Under the pieces are notes generated by a model. That model made no database searches. It saw only the letters and a program-made list of their open reading frames with translations, and was not told where the DNA came from. This document shows, one piece after another, positions 1 to 5,592 of a stretch of DNA of 5,602 bases; within the stretch, counting starts at the first letter, position 1; each line of letters opens with the position of its first letter. Source of the DNA: an uncultured Riemerella sp. Its GTDB lineage: Bacteria > Bacteroidota > Bacteroidia > Flavobacteriales > Weeksellaceae. The DNA lies in NCBI GenBank assembly GCA_938037185.1, contig CALHQK010000158.1:1-5602 (forward strand), read 5' to 3'. Position numbers and translations under genes: made by a program.

Positions 1-1072
1 TGAATTCGTAATTTCGCCGCACATCGGTCACAAAGATTTGTATGTAACTTCTGGACATTACGAAAAATACGGTGCAGATTCATTCCAGCCAATAAAAACT
101 CCACACGAAGGAGAAGAATTTTTATTAAAACCGATGAACTGCCCTCACCACTGCGAAATATACAAAACAAGCCAATGGTCTTATAAAGACTTACCAAAGA
201 GATTTGCAGAATTCGGAACAGTATATAGATATGAGCAAAGTGGTGAGTTACATGGACTTACCAGAGTAAGAGGTTTTACGCAGGATGATGCCCACCTATT
301 CTGTACTCCAGACCAGTTATTATCTGAGTTTGAAGGAGTTATAGACTTGGTATTGTATGTGTTTAGCAGCCTTGGATTTGCTGACTTTACGGCTCAAATT
401 TCATTAAGAGACCCTAAAAATAAGCAAAAATACATCGGTTCTGATGAAAACTGGGAAAAAGCAGAAAATGCAATCATTACCGCTGCTAAAAATAAAGGAC
501 TAAACACTGTAGTAGAATACGGAGAAGCTGCATTCTATGGGCCAAAACTAGATTTCATGGTGAAAGATGCTTTGGGAAGAAGCTGGCAGCTTGGAACAAT
601 CCAAGTTGATTACAACCTGCCAGAGAGATTTGACCTTTGGTATACAGGCAGTGATAATGAGAAACACAGACCAGTGATGATTCACAGAGCGCCGTTTGGT
701 TCTATGGAGCGTTTTATCGCTATTTTACTAGAAAATACTGCGGGAGATTTCCCACTCTGGCTGGCTCCAGAGCAGTTTACAATTCTTCCAATTAGTGAAA
801 AATATGTAAATTATGCAGAAAAAGTTTCACAATTGCTGGAAATTAACGATATTTGCGGTCTGATTGACAAAAGAAATGAAAAAACGGGTAAAAAAATCCG
901 TGATGCAGAATTAAACAAACTGCCATTTATGCTGGTTGTAGGAGAAAATGAAGAGGCTGAGGGAACTGTTTCTGTGAGAAAGAGAGGCGAAGGAGATTTA
1001 GGAACAATGAGCATAGAAGATTTCATAGCTTACTTTAAGAAAGAGGCTGCTTTGTCATCAGATATTAAATAA
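1..1072 (+). CDS. thrS: Threonyl-tRNA synthetase, C-terminal part (5' end outside window)
   Basis: Cytoplasmic class II aminoacyl-tRNA synthetase that charges tRNA-Thr with threonine using ATP. The reading frame is open from base 2, so the gene enters from the left; about 356 residues are visible of the roughly 640 usual for the family, and the N-terminal TGS and editing domains are missing. The three residues that bind the catalytic zinc are present: Cys in PMNCPHH (codon 140-142), His in QDDAHLFC (293-295) and His in MIHRAPFGSMERF (683-685). The Cys-to-first-His spacing of 51 residues equals that of E. coli ThrRS. Motif 2 (FGTVYRYEQSGELHG, then TRVRGFTQDD) and motif 3 (FGSMERF) are intact. 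The anticodon-binding domain runs from about base 752 to the stop, with RNEKTGKKIRDAEL and MLVVGENE. The TTG at 38 is internal and is not a start. infC follows closely, as in the conserved thrS-infC-rpmI-rplT cluster. Confidence 0.98.
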   Translation, partial: EFVISPHIGHKDLYVTSGHYEKYGADSFQPIKTPHEGEEFLLKPMNCPHHCEIYKTSQWSYKDLPKRFAEFGTVYRYEQSGELHGLTRVRGFTQDDAHLFCTPDQLLSEFEGVIDLVLYVFSSLGFADFTAQISLRDPKNKQKYIGSDENWEKAENAIITAAKNKGLNTVVEYGEAAFYGPKLDFMVKDALGRSWQLGTIQVDYNLPERFDLWYTGSDNEKHRPVMIHRAPFGSMERFIAILLENTAGDFPLWLAPEQFTILPISEKYVNYAEKVSQLLEINDICGLIDKRNEKTGKKIRDAELNKLPFMLVVGENEEAEGTVSVRKRGEGDLGTMSIEDFIAYFKKEAALSSDIK

Positions 1073-1098
1073 GATATTAACCATTAAAATTTAAAGCG

Positions 1099-1659
1099 AT
1101 AGCACTAAAGAAAATTAACAACAGAGGTCCGATGCGAAAGCCTGCACAGGAAGATGCGCATCAGATTAACGACAAAATCAGAGCCAAGGAGGTTCGTTTG
1201 GTCGGTGATAATGTAGAACCTGGTGTCTACCCTACTTCTGAAGCTTTGAAAATGGCTGAAGAACAGGAATTGGATTTGGTAGTAATTTCGGATAAAGCAG
1301 AGCCTTTTATCTGCCGTATTTTGGATTACAAAAAGTTCCTTTACGAACAAAAGAAAAAACAAAAGGAGCTGAAAGCCAAGCAGGTAAAAGTGGTGATAAA
1401 GGAAATCCGTTTTGGTCCTCAGACAGATGAACACGATTTCCAATTCAAGAAAAAACACGCTGAAAAATTCTTGGAAGAAGGTTCTAAACTAAAAACTTAT
1501 GTATTCTTCAAAGGAAGATCGATAGTTTTTAAGGATCAAGGAGAAATATTACTTCTAAAACTTGCCCAAGAGCTGGAGCATGTAGGAAAAGTAGACCAAA
1601 TGCCTAAATTAGAAGGAAAAAGAATGATAATGCTGATGAGCCCGAAAAAGGCTAAATAG
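1099..1659 (+). CDS. infC: Translation initiation factor IF-3, probable ATA start
   Basis: IF3 binds the 30S subunit, checks start-codon/initiator-tRNA pairing and prevents premature 50S joining. The N domain includes INDKIRAKEVRLVGDN and the linker-proximal LDYKKFLYEQKKK. The C domain runs from KEIRFGPQTDEHDF through FFKGRSIVFKDQG to LEGKRMIMLMSPKK, and nothing is missing at that end. The first ATG in frame is at 1132 and would give 175 residues. The frame stays open back to a stop at 1078, and ATA at 1099 reads (M)ALKKINNRGPM before it; that start gives 186 residues and leaves a 26-base gap after thrS. I prefer ATA because infC in many bacteria uses AUU/AUC/AUA, which IF3 discriminates against to limit its own synthesis, and flavobacterial IF3 proteins, as I recall them, begin with a similar short Ala-rich/basic leader. 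ATT at 1114 is a second possibility. No clear Shine-Dalgarno site is present. Product identity is certain; the start is inferred. Confidence 0.95.
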   Translation: MALKKINNRGPMRKPAQEDAHQINDKIRAKEVRLVGDNVEPGVYPTSEALKMAEEQELDLVVISDKAEPFICRILDYKKFLYEQKKKQKELKAKQVKVVIKEIRFGPQTDEHDFQFKKKHAEKFLEEGSKLKTYVFFKGRSIVFKDQGEILLLKLAQELEHVGKVDQMPKLEGKRMIMLMSPKKAK

Positions 1660-1716
1660 TTTTATCTTTCGGCAAAATAAGATATTGATAACAAATAACA
1701 TAAAAGAAGTAAGAAA

Positions 1717-1914
1717 ATGCCAAAATTAAAAACGAAATCAGGTGCTAAGAAGCGTTTTGCTCTTACTGGAACAGGTAAAATCAAAAGAAAAAATGCTTTC
1801 AAAAGCCACATCTTGACTAAAAAAGAAACTAAGAGAAAGAGAAATCTTACTCAGACTTCTTATGTTGCTAGTGTGGACGAGAAAAGCGTTTTAAAGCAAT
1901 TAGCAATTAAGTAG
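1717..1914 (+). CDS. rpmI: 50S ribosomal protein bL35
   Basis: Small, very basic protein of the large ribosomal subunit. The complete 65-residue frame has the family length and the characteristic opening MPKLKTKSGAKKRF, then GTGKIKRKNAFKSHIL and the Lys/Arg block TKKETKRKRNL. ATG at 1717 is the only reasonable start, because the MPKxKT opening is the universal N terminus. It lies 57 bases after infC, and the leader is A-rich (AAAAGAAGTAAGAAA) with at most a weak ribosome-binding site, as is usual in Bacteroidota. It is presumably co-transcribed with infC and rplT. The gap on its 3' side is unusually long for this pair and carries a hairpin that begins at the base after the stop codon. Confidence 0.98.
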   Translation: MPKLKTKSGAKKRFALTGTGKIKRKNAFKSHILTKKETKRKRNLTQTSYVASVDEKSVLKQLAIK

Positions 1915-1947
1915 TTTTTATAAATCATTTCGGTTTATAAGAATTTT
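1915..1947 (+). terminator. AT-rich hairpin after rpmI (attenuator or processing site)
   Basis: TTTTTATAAATC (1915-1926) pairs with GGTTTATAAGAA (1932-1943): 12 base pairs including two G-U wobbles, with a five-base loop ATTTC and TTTT (1944-1947) directly after. The form is that of a weak intrinsic terminator, but the stem is nearly all A-U. Because rplT lies downstream in the same direction, partial attenuation, an RNA processing site or 3'-end protection of the rpmI message are all possible. The pairing is read directly from the sequence; the function is inferred. Confidence 0.4.
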
Positions 1948-1972
1948 ATTCAAAAAAGTTTAACCCTGAAAC

Positions 1973-2005
1973 GGTGCAGCTAAGAGAATTCTATGTAATT
2001 CCGCC
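1973..2005 (+). promoter_or_regulatory. Candidate bL20 autoregulatory site in the rplT leader
   Basis: GGTG (1973-1976) pairs with CGCC (2002-2005; one U-G wobble), and GAATT (1986-1990) pairs with AATTC (1997-2001) around the loop CTATGT. The two stems abut on the 3' side, since C2001 and C2002 are both paired. On the 5' side they are separated by an unpaired CAGCTAAGA (1977-1985). CAGCUAAG is also found in the conserved 23S rRNA stretch GCCAGCUAAGGUCCC in the helix 40/41 region, where bL20 binds. bL20 is known to repress its own operon in E. coli and Bacillus by binding mRNA mimics of that site. Location 30 bases before the rplT start fits translational control of rplT. This is inference from shape, string match and context; no comparative alignment was made. 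Confidence 0.45.
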
Positions 2006-2034
2006 CTTTTCAAAAAAAACAAATTAATTAAATT

Positions 2035-2379
2035 ATGCCAAGATCAGTAAACGCTGTAGCGTCTAGAGCGCGCAGAAAAAAAATCTTAAAACAAGCTAAA
2101 GGTTTCTTCGGAAGAAGAAAAAATGTTTGGACTGTTGCGAAAAACGCAGTAGAAAAAGCAATGCAGTATGCCTACAGAGGCAGAAAAGAGAAAAAGAGAA
2201 ATTTCAGAAGTCTTTGGATTACGCGTATCAATGCGGGAACTAGACAATACGGAATGTCTTACTCTCAGTTCATGGGAGCTCTTAAGAGAAACAACATCGA
2301 GCTAAATAGAAAAGTATTGGCTGATTTAGCGATGAATCATCCAGAAGCATTCAAAGCTGTTGTAGATCAAGTAAAATAA
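2035..2379 (+). CDS. rplT: 50S ribosomal protein bL20
   Basis: RNA-binding protein needed early in assembly of the 50S subunit; in several bacteria it also represses its own operon. The 114-residue frame is full length. The extended basic N-terminal tail (MPRSVNAVASRARRKKILKQ, then AKGFFGRRKNVWTVAKNAVEKA) is followed by YRGRKEKKRNFRSLWITRIN and the globular C-terminal domain with YSQFMGALKRNNIELNRKVL and LADLAMNHPEAF, all diagnostic. ATG at 2035 is fixed by the conserved MPRS start. It is the last gene of the translation operon: 120 bases separate it from rpmI, more than the usual few tens, and a strong terminator begins about 30 bases after its stop. No Shine-Dalgarno site is evident; the leader before the ATG is AAATTAATTAAATT. 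Confidence 0.98.
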   Translation: MPRSVNAVASRARRKKILKQAKGFFGRRKNVWTVAKNAVEKAMQYAYRGRKEKKRNFRSLWITRINAGTRQYGMSYSQFMGALKRNNIELNRKVLADLAMNHPEAFKAVVDQVK

Positions 2380-2409
2380 ATGTTGAATCGCGTTTTTTGT
2401 TATCAATAA

Positions 2410-2443
2410 AAGAAATCCAGGTTATTATTAATCTGGATTTTTT
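2410..2443 (+). terminator. Intrinsic terminator of the thrS-infC-rpmI-rplT operon
   Basis: AAATCCAG (2413-2420) pairs perfectly with CTGGATTT (2433-2440). A G-U pair and three A-U pairs continue the stem inward to a TTAT loop (2425-2428), and up to three weak pairs extend it outward. Six T residues span 2438-2443. Stem plus U-tract directly after rplT makes this the operon terminator. Confidence 0.87.
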
Positions 2444-2460
2444 ATAAAATATTAAAACGA

Positions 2461-3225
2461 ATGAAGTTAAAATTTTTAGGAACAGGAACTTCCCAAGGCG
2501 TTCCGATAATCGGCTCTGATGATCCTGTCTGTCTCTCTTCCGACCCAAAAGACAAAAGGCTGCGAAGTTCTGCTCTGATAACCACCGAAACAAATGGAAA
2601 AATACTGATAGACTGCGGGCCTGATTTCAGACAGCAGATGCTTACCAATGGAGAAAATAACATAGACGCAGTGCTTCTCACACACGAGCATAATGATCAT
2701 GTAATCGGGCTGGATGACCTGCGTCCCATTATTTTCAAAAGACAAAAAAATATTCCTATCTATTGTCTGGAAAGAACTGCGGAAGAGATAAAACAGCGAT
2801 TTCCCTATGCTTTTAGCAAGGTGAGATACCCTGGAGCTCCAAGTTTTGATATTCATCTGATAGACAACAATTTTACAATAGATGATACCGAAATCACGCC
2901 GATACATGTTTTACATAATCAGCTGCCTATAATAGGTTTTAAGGTAAAAAACTTGGCTTATATAACGGACGCAAGTTCTATCCCTGCTTCGGAAATGGAG
3001 AAATTGCTAAATCTGGATTTCTTGATTGTCAACTGTCTTAGAAAAGAGGAAAAACATCCTGCACACTTTATTTTGCCTGATGTTTTAGAATTAGTAAAAA
3101 AACTAAAACCAAAGAAAACCTATCTGACACACATCAGCCATAAAATAGGTTTTTATGAGCAGACAGAAGCTGAACTCCCTGATGATGTTCATCTAGCATA
3201 TGATGGTTTAGAAATTAATTTCTAA
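2461..3225 (+). CDS. PhnP-like MBL-fold metallo-hydrolase
   Basis: Predicted cytoplasmic metal-dependent hydrolase, probably a phosphodiesterase. The 254-residue frame opens with the fold signature MKLKFLGTGTSQGVP. Metal ligands are visible: HxHxDH at residues 75-80 (THEHNDHVIGLDD), a His at 152 (or 149) before LPIIGF, Asp170 in YITDAS, and His224/His227 in LTHISHKIG. His202 (PAHFILPD) sits where PhnP has its proposed catalytic His. The C terminus YDGLEINF resembles that of PhnP. Many relatives carry a CxCxxC cluster after the first loop for a structural zinc; here that segment is GSDDPVCLSSD, with only Cys24. Relatives include PhnP (cyclic ribose phosphate hydrolysis in phosphonate use), but no phn genes are nearby, so the substrate is unknown and I give no symbol. 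The ATG at 2461 begins the conserved N terminus and lies 17 bases after the rplT terminator; no separate promoter was recognised. Confidence 0.9.
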   Translation: MKLKFLGTGTSQGVPIIGSDDPVCLSSDPKDKRLRSSALITTETNGKILIDCGPDFRQQMLTNGENNIDAVLLTHEHNDHVIGLDDLRPIIFKRQKNIPIYCLERTAEEIKQRFPYAFSKVRYPGAPSFDIHLIDNNFTIDDTEITPIHVLHNQLPIIGFKVKNLAYITDASSIPASEMEKLLNLDFLIVNCLRKEEKHPAHFILPDVLELVKKLKPKKTYLTHISHKIGFYEQTEAELPDDVHLAYDGLEINF

Positions 3226-3242
3226 AATTATATTGATTTTTT

Positions 3243-3273
3243 TTTGCTGTTATGAAAATAATGTCTATATTTG
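3243..3273 (+). promoter_or_regulatory. Bacteroidota-type promoter for tRNA-Leu
   Basis: TATATTTG at 3266-3273 matches the Bacteroidota -7 consensus TAnnTTTG exactly. A -33 TTTG lies at 3243-3246 after a T-tract, with a 19-base spacer, which is within the usual range. Transcription should begin a few bases after 3273, giving a leader of about 10-18 bases before the mature tRNA at 3294. Best promoter match in the window. Confidence 0.75.
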
Positions 3274-3293
3274 CACCCGTAAGATTTGAGTAG

Positions 3294-3375
3294 GCCCAGA
3301 TGGCGGAATTGGTAGACGCACTGGACTCAAAATCCAGCGCCGCAAGGCGTGCCGGTTCGATTCCGGCTCTGGGTA
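3294..3375 (+). tRNA. tRNA-Leu, anticodon CAA
   Basis: The full cloverleaf can be drawn. The acceptor stem is GCCCAGA (3294-3300) with TCTGGGT (3368-3374), ending in a G-U pair. The D arm contains AATTGGTAGAC. The anticodon stem CTGGA/TCCAG (3321-3325, 3333-3337) closes the loop CTCAAAA with anticodon CAA at 3328-3330, which reads the leucine codon UUG. The long variable arm CGCC-GCAA-GGCG (3338-3349) marks a class II tRNA. The T stem GCCGG/CCGGC surrounds TTCGATT, and the discriminator is A3375. The next bases are CAA, so the 3' CCA is not encoded and must be added by nucleotidyltransferase. It has its own promoter and terminator, so it is a single-gene unit. Confidence 0.97.
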
Positions 3376-3379
3376 CAAT

Positions 3380-3418
3380 AAGAGAGTTAAGTGCTTTATT
3401 AGCAACTTAACTCTTTTT
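3380..3418 (+). terminator. Intrinsic terminator of tRNA-Leu
   Basis: AGAGTTAAGT (3383-3392) pairs perfectly with ACTTAACTCT (3405-3414). A bulged A3404 and a further GCT/AGC stem (3393-3395 with 3401-3403) close a TTATT loop. The tract TTTTT covers 3414-3418. It starts five bases after the tRNA and should end that transcript; the WG-repeat gene beyond it would need its own promoter. Confidence 0.9.
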
Positions 3419-3467
3419 ACTTTTAAATAATACATTTTCTGTTCAATTAATATCATTTCACAATAAA

Positions 3468-5147
3468 ATGAAGAAATCCATAACTCTACTTTTTATCCAT
3501 TTACTTTTGATTTATCAGCCTTTATTTTCCCAATCCAAAATGAATATCTATGAAATTGGGAAGGGAGAAATACTTTCAAAACCGTATGTAAATATCACAT
3601 ACCTTTATGATGATTTATTGACTGCTGTCCCATTTACAGATGGTGTAGAAAATTATGATTGGAGTAACCTTACGGGGGTTATTGATTTCAATGAAAATGT
3701 AATAGTACCTTTCAAATATCGTTATATCAGGCTATTGAAAGACTACTATATATCTGATGAACAGTCTACTCGTAAAATAGTTGCCGTTAGTACAGGAACT
3801 TTACCTACTCTATATCAGCTGACAAAGACTGAATTTAAACAACTAGCACCTTTTGAAGGTGTCAACTTTTATAACATACCTATCAATGATGACATTGTAT
3901 TTACAGCTGAAAACTTTCTTTTTACAAATCATATCTTCAACCTGAACACCAAAGAACACATTGCGGTAAAGTTTGAATTAGATTTTGCCCTAAACAAAAA
4001 TTTATTAACATTCTATTCAAAGCGTAAAAAGGGAATCATAAACCTTAAAGGACAAGTGGTAGTGCCTGCCGACTACTATGGAATATATCGTTTAAATGAT
4101 TCTTTTATCGAGATAAACAAAGGTGAAAGGGGGGATAGTATTGGTGTACTTGATAAGAATGCTAATGTTGTGATACCACCAATATTTAGTGCGGTAACAA
4201 AAGGATACAACAGATTCTTCGTGAGAGCCTTTAATCATAAAACTCCATTAAAACTATCAGATGAAGTAATAAAGCGGGTAAGTAACTGGTCACTTAAATG
4301 GAATAACTCAAAAGAGAAAATGTACTCTCTTAACAAAAAACAAATACAACAGCTTGGTTTGGTAGGGGCTTTTGATTTTAAGGGAAATCTTGTAATTCCT
4401 TTTGACTTTGATTATTTAGAAAAAGGTATTGGATCAGAAATCATAGCAAGTAAAAATGAACAGATAGGCATCATTACCGAAAACGGTAAAGAAGTAATGG
4501 GTTTTAAATACAAAAAAATTTCAGCAGCGTTCAATAACTTATATATTGCCAATCTGAACGGCAAATACGGATTGTTTAGCAGCAAAGGAAAGCAGCTTCT
4601 TAGTTGTATTTATGATGATATTTTTGCTATTAGTTCGAACAAAGCATTAGTCTTAAAACAAGGAAAATGGCTCTTGTTTGACAGCAAAACATCTAAAATG
4701 ACAAATACAAAATTTACAGAGGCAGACAAATTAGGTTATATAAATAGGATGTCTATTCCTTTCCCTTTCTTCAGAGATAAGAAACCTTATGCAGATACCT
4801 ACTTTTTGCTTATAAGAAATGGGAAGTATGGGGTGATTGATCATCAGCTGAATGTCCTCATTCCTCCAACACATGATAAAAAACCAACATTTTATGTTGA
4901 TAAACACTTTACTTTTGGTAGTATTTACTCGGATGAAGAGACTTTTTTATATACTAGAAAAGGGATTCCTATGGAAGGGATGAAAGCCATTTTTTATACA
5001 TATGATTCTTCAAAATTTCCTAATACCATTATATGTAAAAAAGGAGAGAAGTATGGCGTAATTGATATGGATGGGAAAGAGCTTATTCCTTTCGTATATT
5101 CATTTATTCAGAACATAGATGAGAAGAAGTTTATTGTAACTTATTAA
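3468..5147 (+). CDS. Exported WG-repeat protein of unknown function
   Basis: The 559-residue protein has a signal peptide (basic MKK, hydrophobic residues 5-20, likely cut near Ser21/Gln22). There is no lipobox Cys and no recognisable C-terminal sorting domain, so it is probably periplasmic or loosely surface-associated. The rest consists of WG-type beta repeats of the form G-V-I-D-x-x-G-x-x-V-I-P-x-x-Y. Clear or partial copies begin near residues 70 (GVIDFNENVIVPF), 189 (GIINLKGQVVVP), 226 (GVLDKNANVVIPP), 300 (GAFDFKGNLVIPF), 334 (GIITENGKEVMGF), 367 (YGLFSSKGKQLL), 401 (WLLFD, degenerate), 454 (YGVIDHQLNVLIPP) and 529 (YGVIDMDGKELIPF). WG repeats are common in Bacteroidota exported proteins, but their role is generally unknown; ligand or partner binding is only a guess. 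ATG at 3468 is chosen because it precedes the signal peptide; M25 would remove it. Codons look more A/T-rich than in the translation genes. No convincing promoter lies between the tRNA terminator and the start. Confidence 0.88.
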   Translation: MKKSITLLFIHLLLIYQPLFSQSKMNIYEIGKGEILSKPYVNITYLYDDLLTAVPFTDGVENYDWSNLTGVIDFNENVIVPFKYRYIRLLKDYYISDEQSTRKIVAVSTGTLPTLYQLTKTEFKQLAPFEGVNFYNIPINDDIVFTAENFLFTNHIFNLNTKEHIAVKFELDFALNKNLLTFYSKRKKGIINLKGQVVVPADYYGIYRLNDSFIEINKGERGDSIGVLDKNANVVIPPIFSAVTKGYNRFFVRAFNHKTPLKLSDEVIKRVSNWSLKWNNSKEKMYSLNKKQIQQLGLVGAFDFKGNLVIPFDFDYLEKGIGSEIIASKNEQIGIITENGKEVMGFKYKKISAAFNNLYIANLNGKYGLFSSKGKQLLSCIYDDIFAISSNKALVLKQGKWLLFDSKTSKMTNTKFTEADKLGYINRMSIPFPFFRDKKPYADTYFLLIRNGKYGVIDHQLNVLIPPTHDKKPTFYVDKHFTFGSIYSDEETFLYTRKGIPMEGMKAIFYTYDSSKFPNTIICKKGEKYGVIDMDGKELIPFVYSFIQNIDEKKFIVTY

Positions 5148-5255
5148 ATTGATTTGCATAAAAATAGGGGGAACTGTAATAAAGCTATTCTCTATTATAT
5201 TAGGAACAATATTTTTGTGTGATTTTTCAAAGTGGTATAAAAAGATTAAAGAATA

Positions 5256-5457
5256 TTACTTATTTATTTCTCCTTTTTCTCGAAGTTTTTGTATTTCCAT
5301 TCCAAAATGATAGCCGATATCAAAAATATCTGCTAAAGTAAATTTTGTTTTCAATTTTAAAATCAGTATCATAGGTCTTATTGTACCAATTCAAAACTTC
5401 TTCTAAATGTTTTTCATCATCACAAACAATACTAAAAGTCACTTTTTTATAATTCAT
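5256..5457 (-). pseudogene. Frameshifted small hypothetical gene
   Basis: Read on the minus strand, ATG at 5457-5455 opens a frame beginning MNYKKVTFSIVCDDE and continuing with HLEEVLNWYNKTYDTDF, which stops at TGA (5322-5320) after 45 residues. The +1 frame, entered near 5343, continues plausibly as KFTLADIFDIGYHFGMEIQ and KLREKGEINK to TAA at 5258-5256. Removing one base from the AAAA run at 5346-5343 (minus strand) joins the two into a 66-residue acidic/basic mixed protein with no membrane segment. I do not recognise the family. Either the gene is decayed, or the extra base is a sequence error, or the second half is separately translated from ATG at 5372-5370 (38 residues). It converges with the WG-repeat gene. 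The protein-like composition of both halves is the main support; no homologue was checked. Confidence 0.5.
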
Positions 5458-5495
5458 ATCTATACTTTTATTTTACACCATTGATTAAAATTATT

Positions 5496-5546
5496 GGTTC
5501 AAGATAACTTTAAAGGATTTAGATTTAATCCTTAAAGTTTATAACC
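5496..5546. repeat. Imperfect inverted repeat upstream of the broken small gene
   Basis: AACTTTAAAGGATT (5506-5519) pairs with AATCCTTAAAGTT (5527-5539) with one bulged A (5514) and a seven-base loop. GGTT (5496-5499) and AACC (5543-5546) add an outer stem across small bulges. No U-tract follows on either strand, so it is not a typical terminator. It lies 39 bases upstream of the minus-strand ATG at 5457 and could be a leader structure, an operator or a remnant of a small repeat; the sequence does not decide. Confidence 0.4.
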
Positions 5547-5562
5547 AAAACTTAGTTAAAAC

Positions 5563-5592
5563 AAAAAAGACTTCACATTTCTGTAAAGTCTT
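5563..5592 (-). terminator. Intrinsic terminator for a minus-strand gene right of the window
   Basis: On the minus strand AAGACTTTACA (5592-5582) pairs with TGTGAAGTCTT (5577-5567) around a GAAA tetraloop: 11 pairs including one U-G wobble. A run of T follows (TTTTTTG, 5568-5562 when the end of the stem is counted). On the + strand the wobble becomes a C-A mismatch and no good U-tract follows, which sets the direction as leftward. No gene it could serve lies to its right inside the window, so it probably ends one beyond the edge. Confidence 0.75.

Noticed and set aside
1105..1458. Minus-strand frame of 117 residues opposite infC
   Set aside because: Phe/Leu-rich shadow of the Lys/Glu-rich infC codons, with no independent signal.
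1663..1670. TATCTTTC as an internal promoter before rpmI
   Set aside because: One base off the consensus and no -33 TTTG; the location in an operon gap is suggestive but insufficient.
2351..2907. Three overlapping minus-strand open frames opposite the rplT end and the MBL gene
   Set aside because: They overlap a clearly conserved gene on the + strand, one also crosses the terminator, and none resembles a known protein.
3431..3438. TACATTTT as a -7 promoter element for the WG-repeat gene
   Set aside because: It lacks the final G of TAnnTTTG and has no -33 element at the right distance, so it cannot be told from AT-rich background.
3265..3456. Minus-strand open frame of 63 residues
   Set aside because: It is the antisense of the tRNA-Leu gene and its terminator; the Pro/Arg-rich peptide is the well-known false translation seen opposite tRNA-Leu genes.
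5197..5217. Hairpin ATATT/AATAT followed by TTTTTG as a terminator for the WG gene, and TATTTTTG (5210-5217) as a -7 promoter element
   Set aside because: The stem is only five A-U pairs. The -7 match has no TTTG about 19 bases upstream and no + strand gene after it.
5149..5310. Plus-strand frame from TTG at 5149 (hydrophobic start, about 53 residues)
   Set aside because: It needs a TTG start directly after the WG-gene stop, runs antisense to the better small frame and shows no ribosome-binding or family signal.
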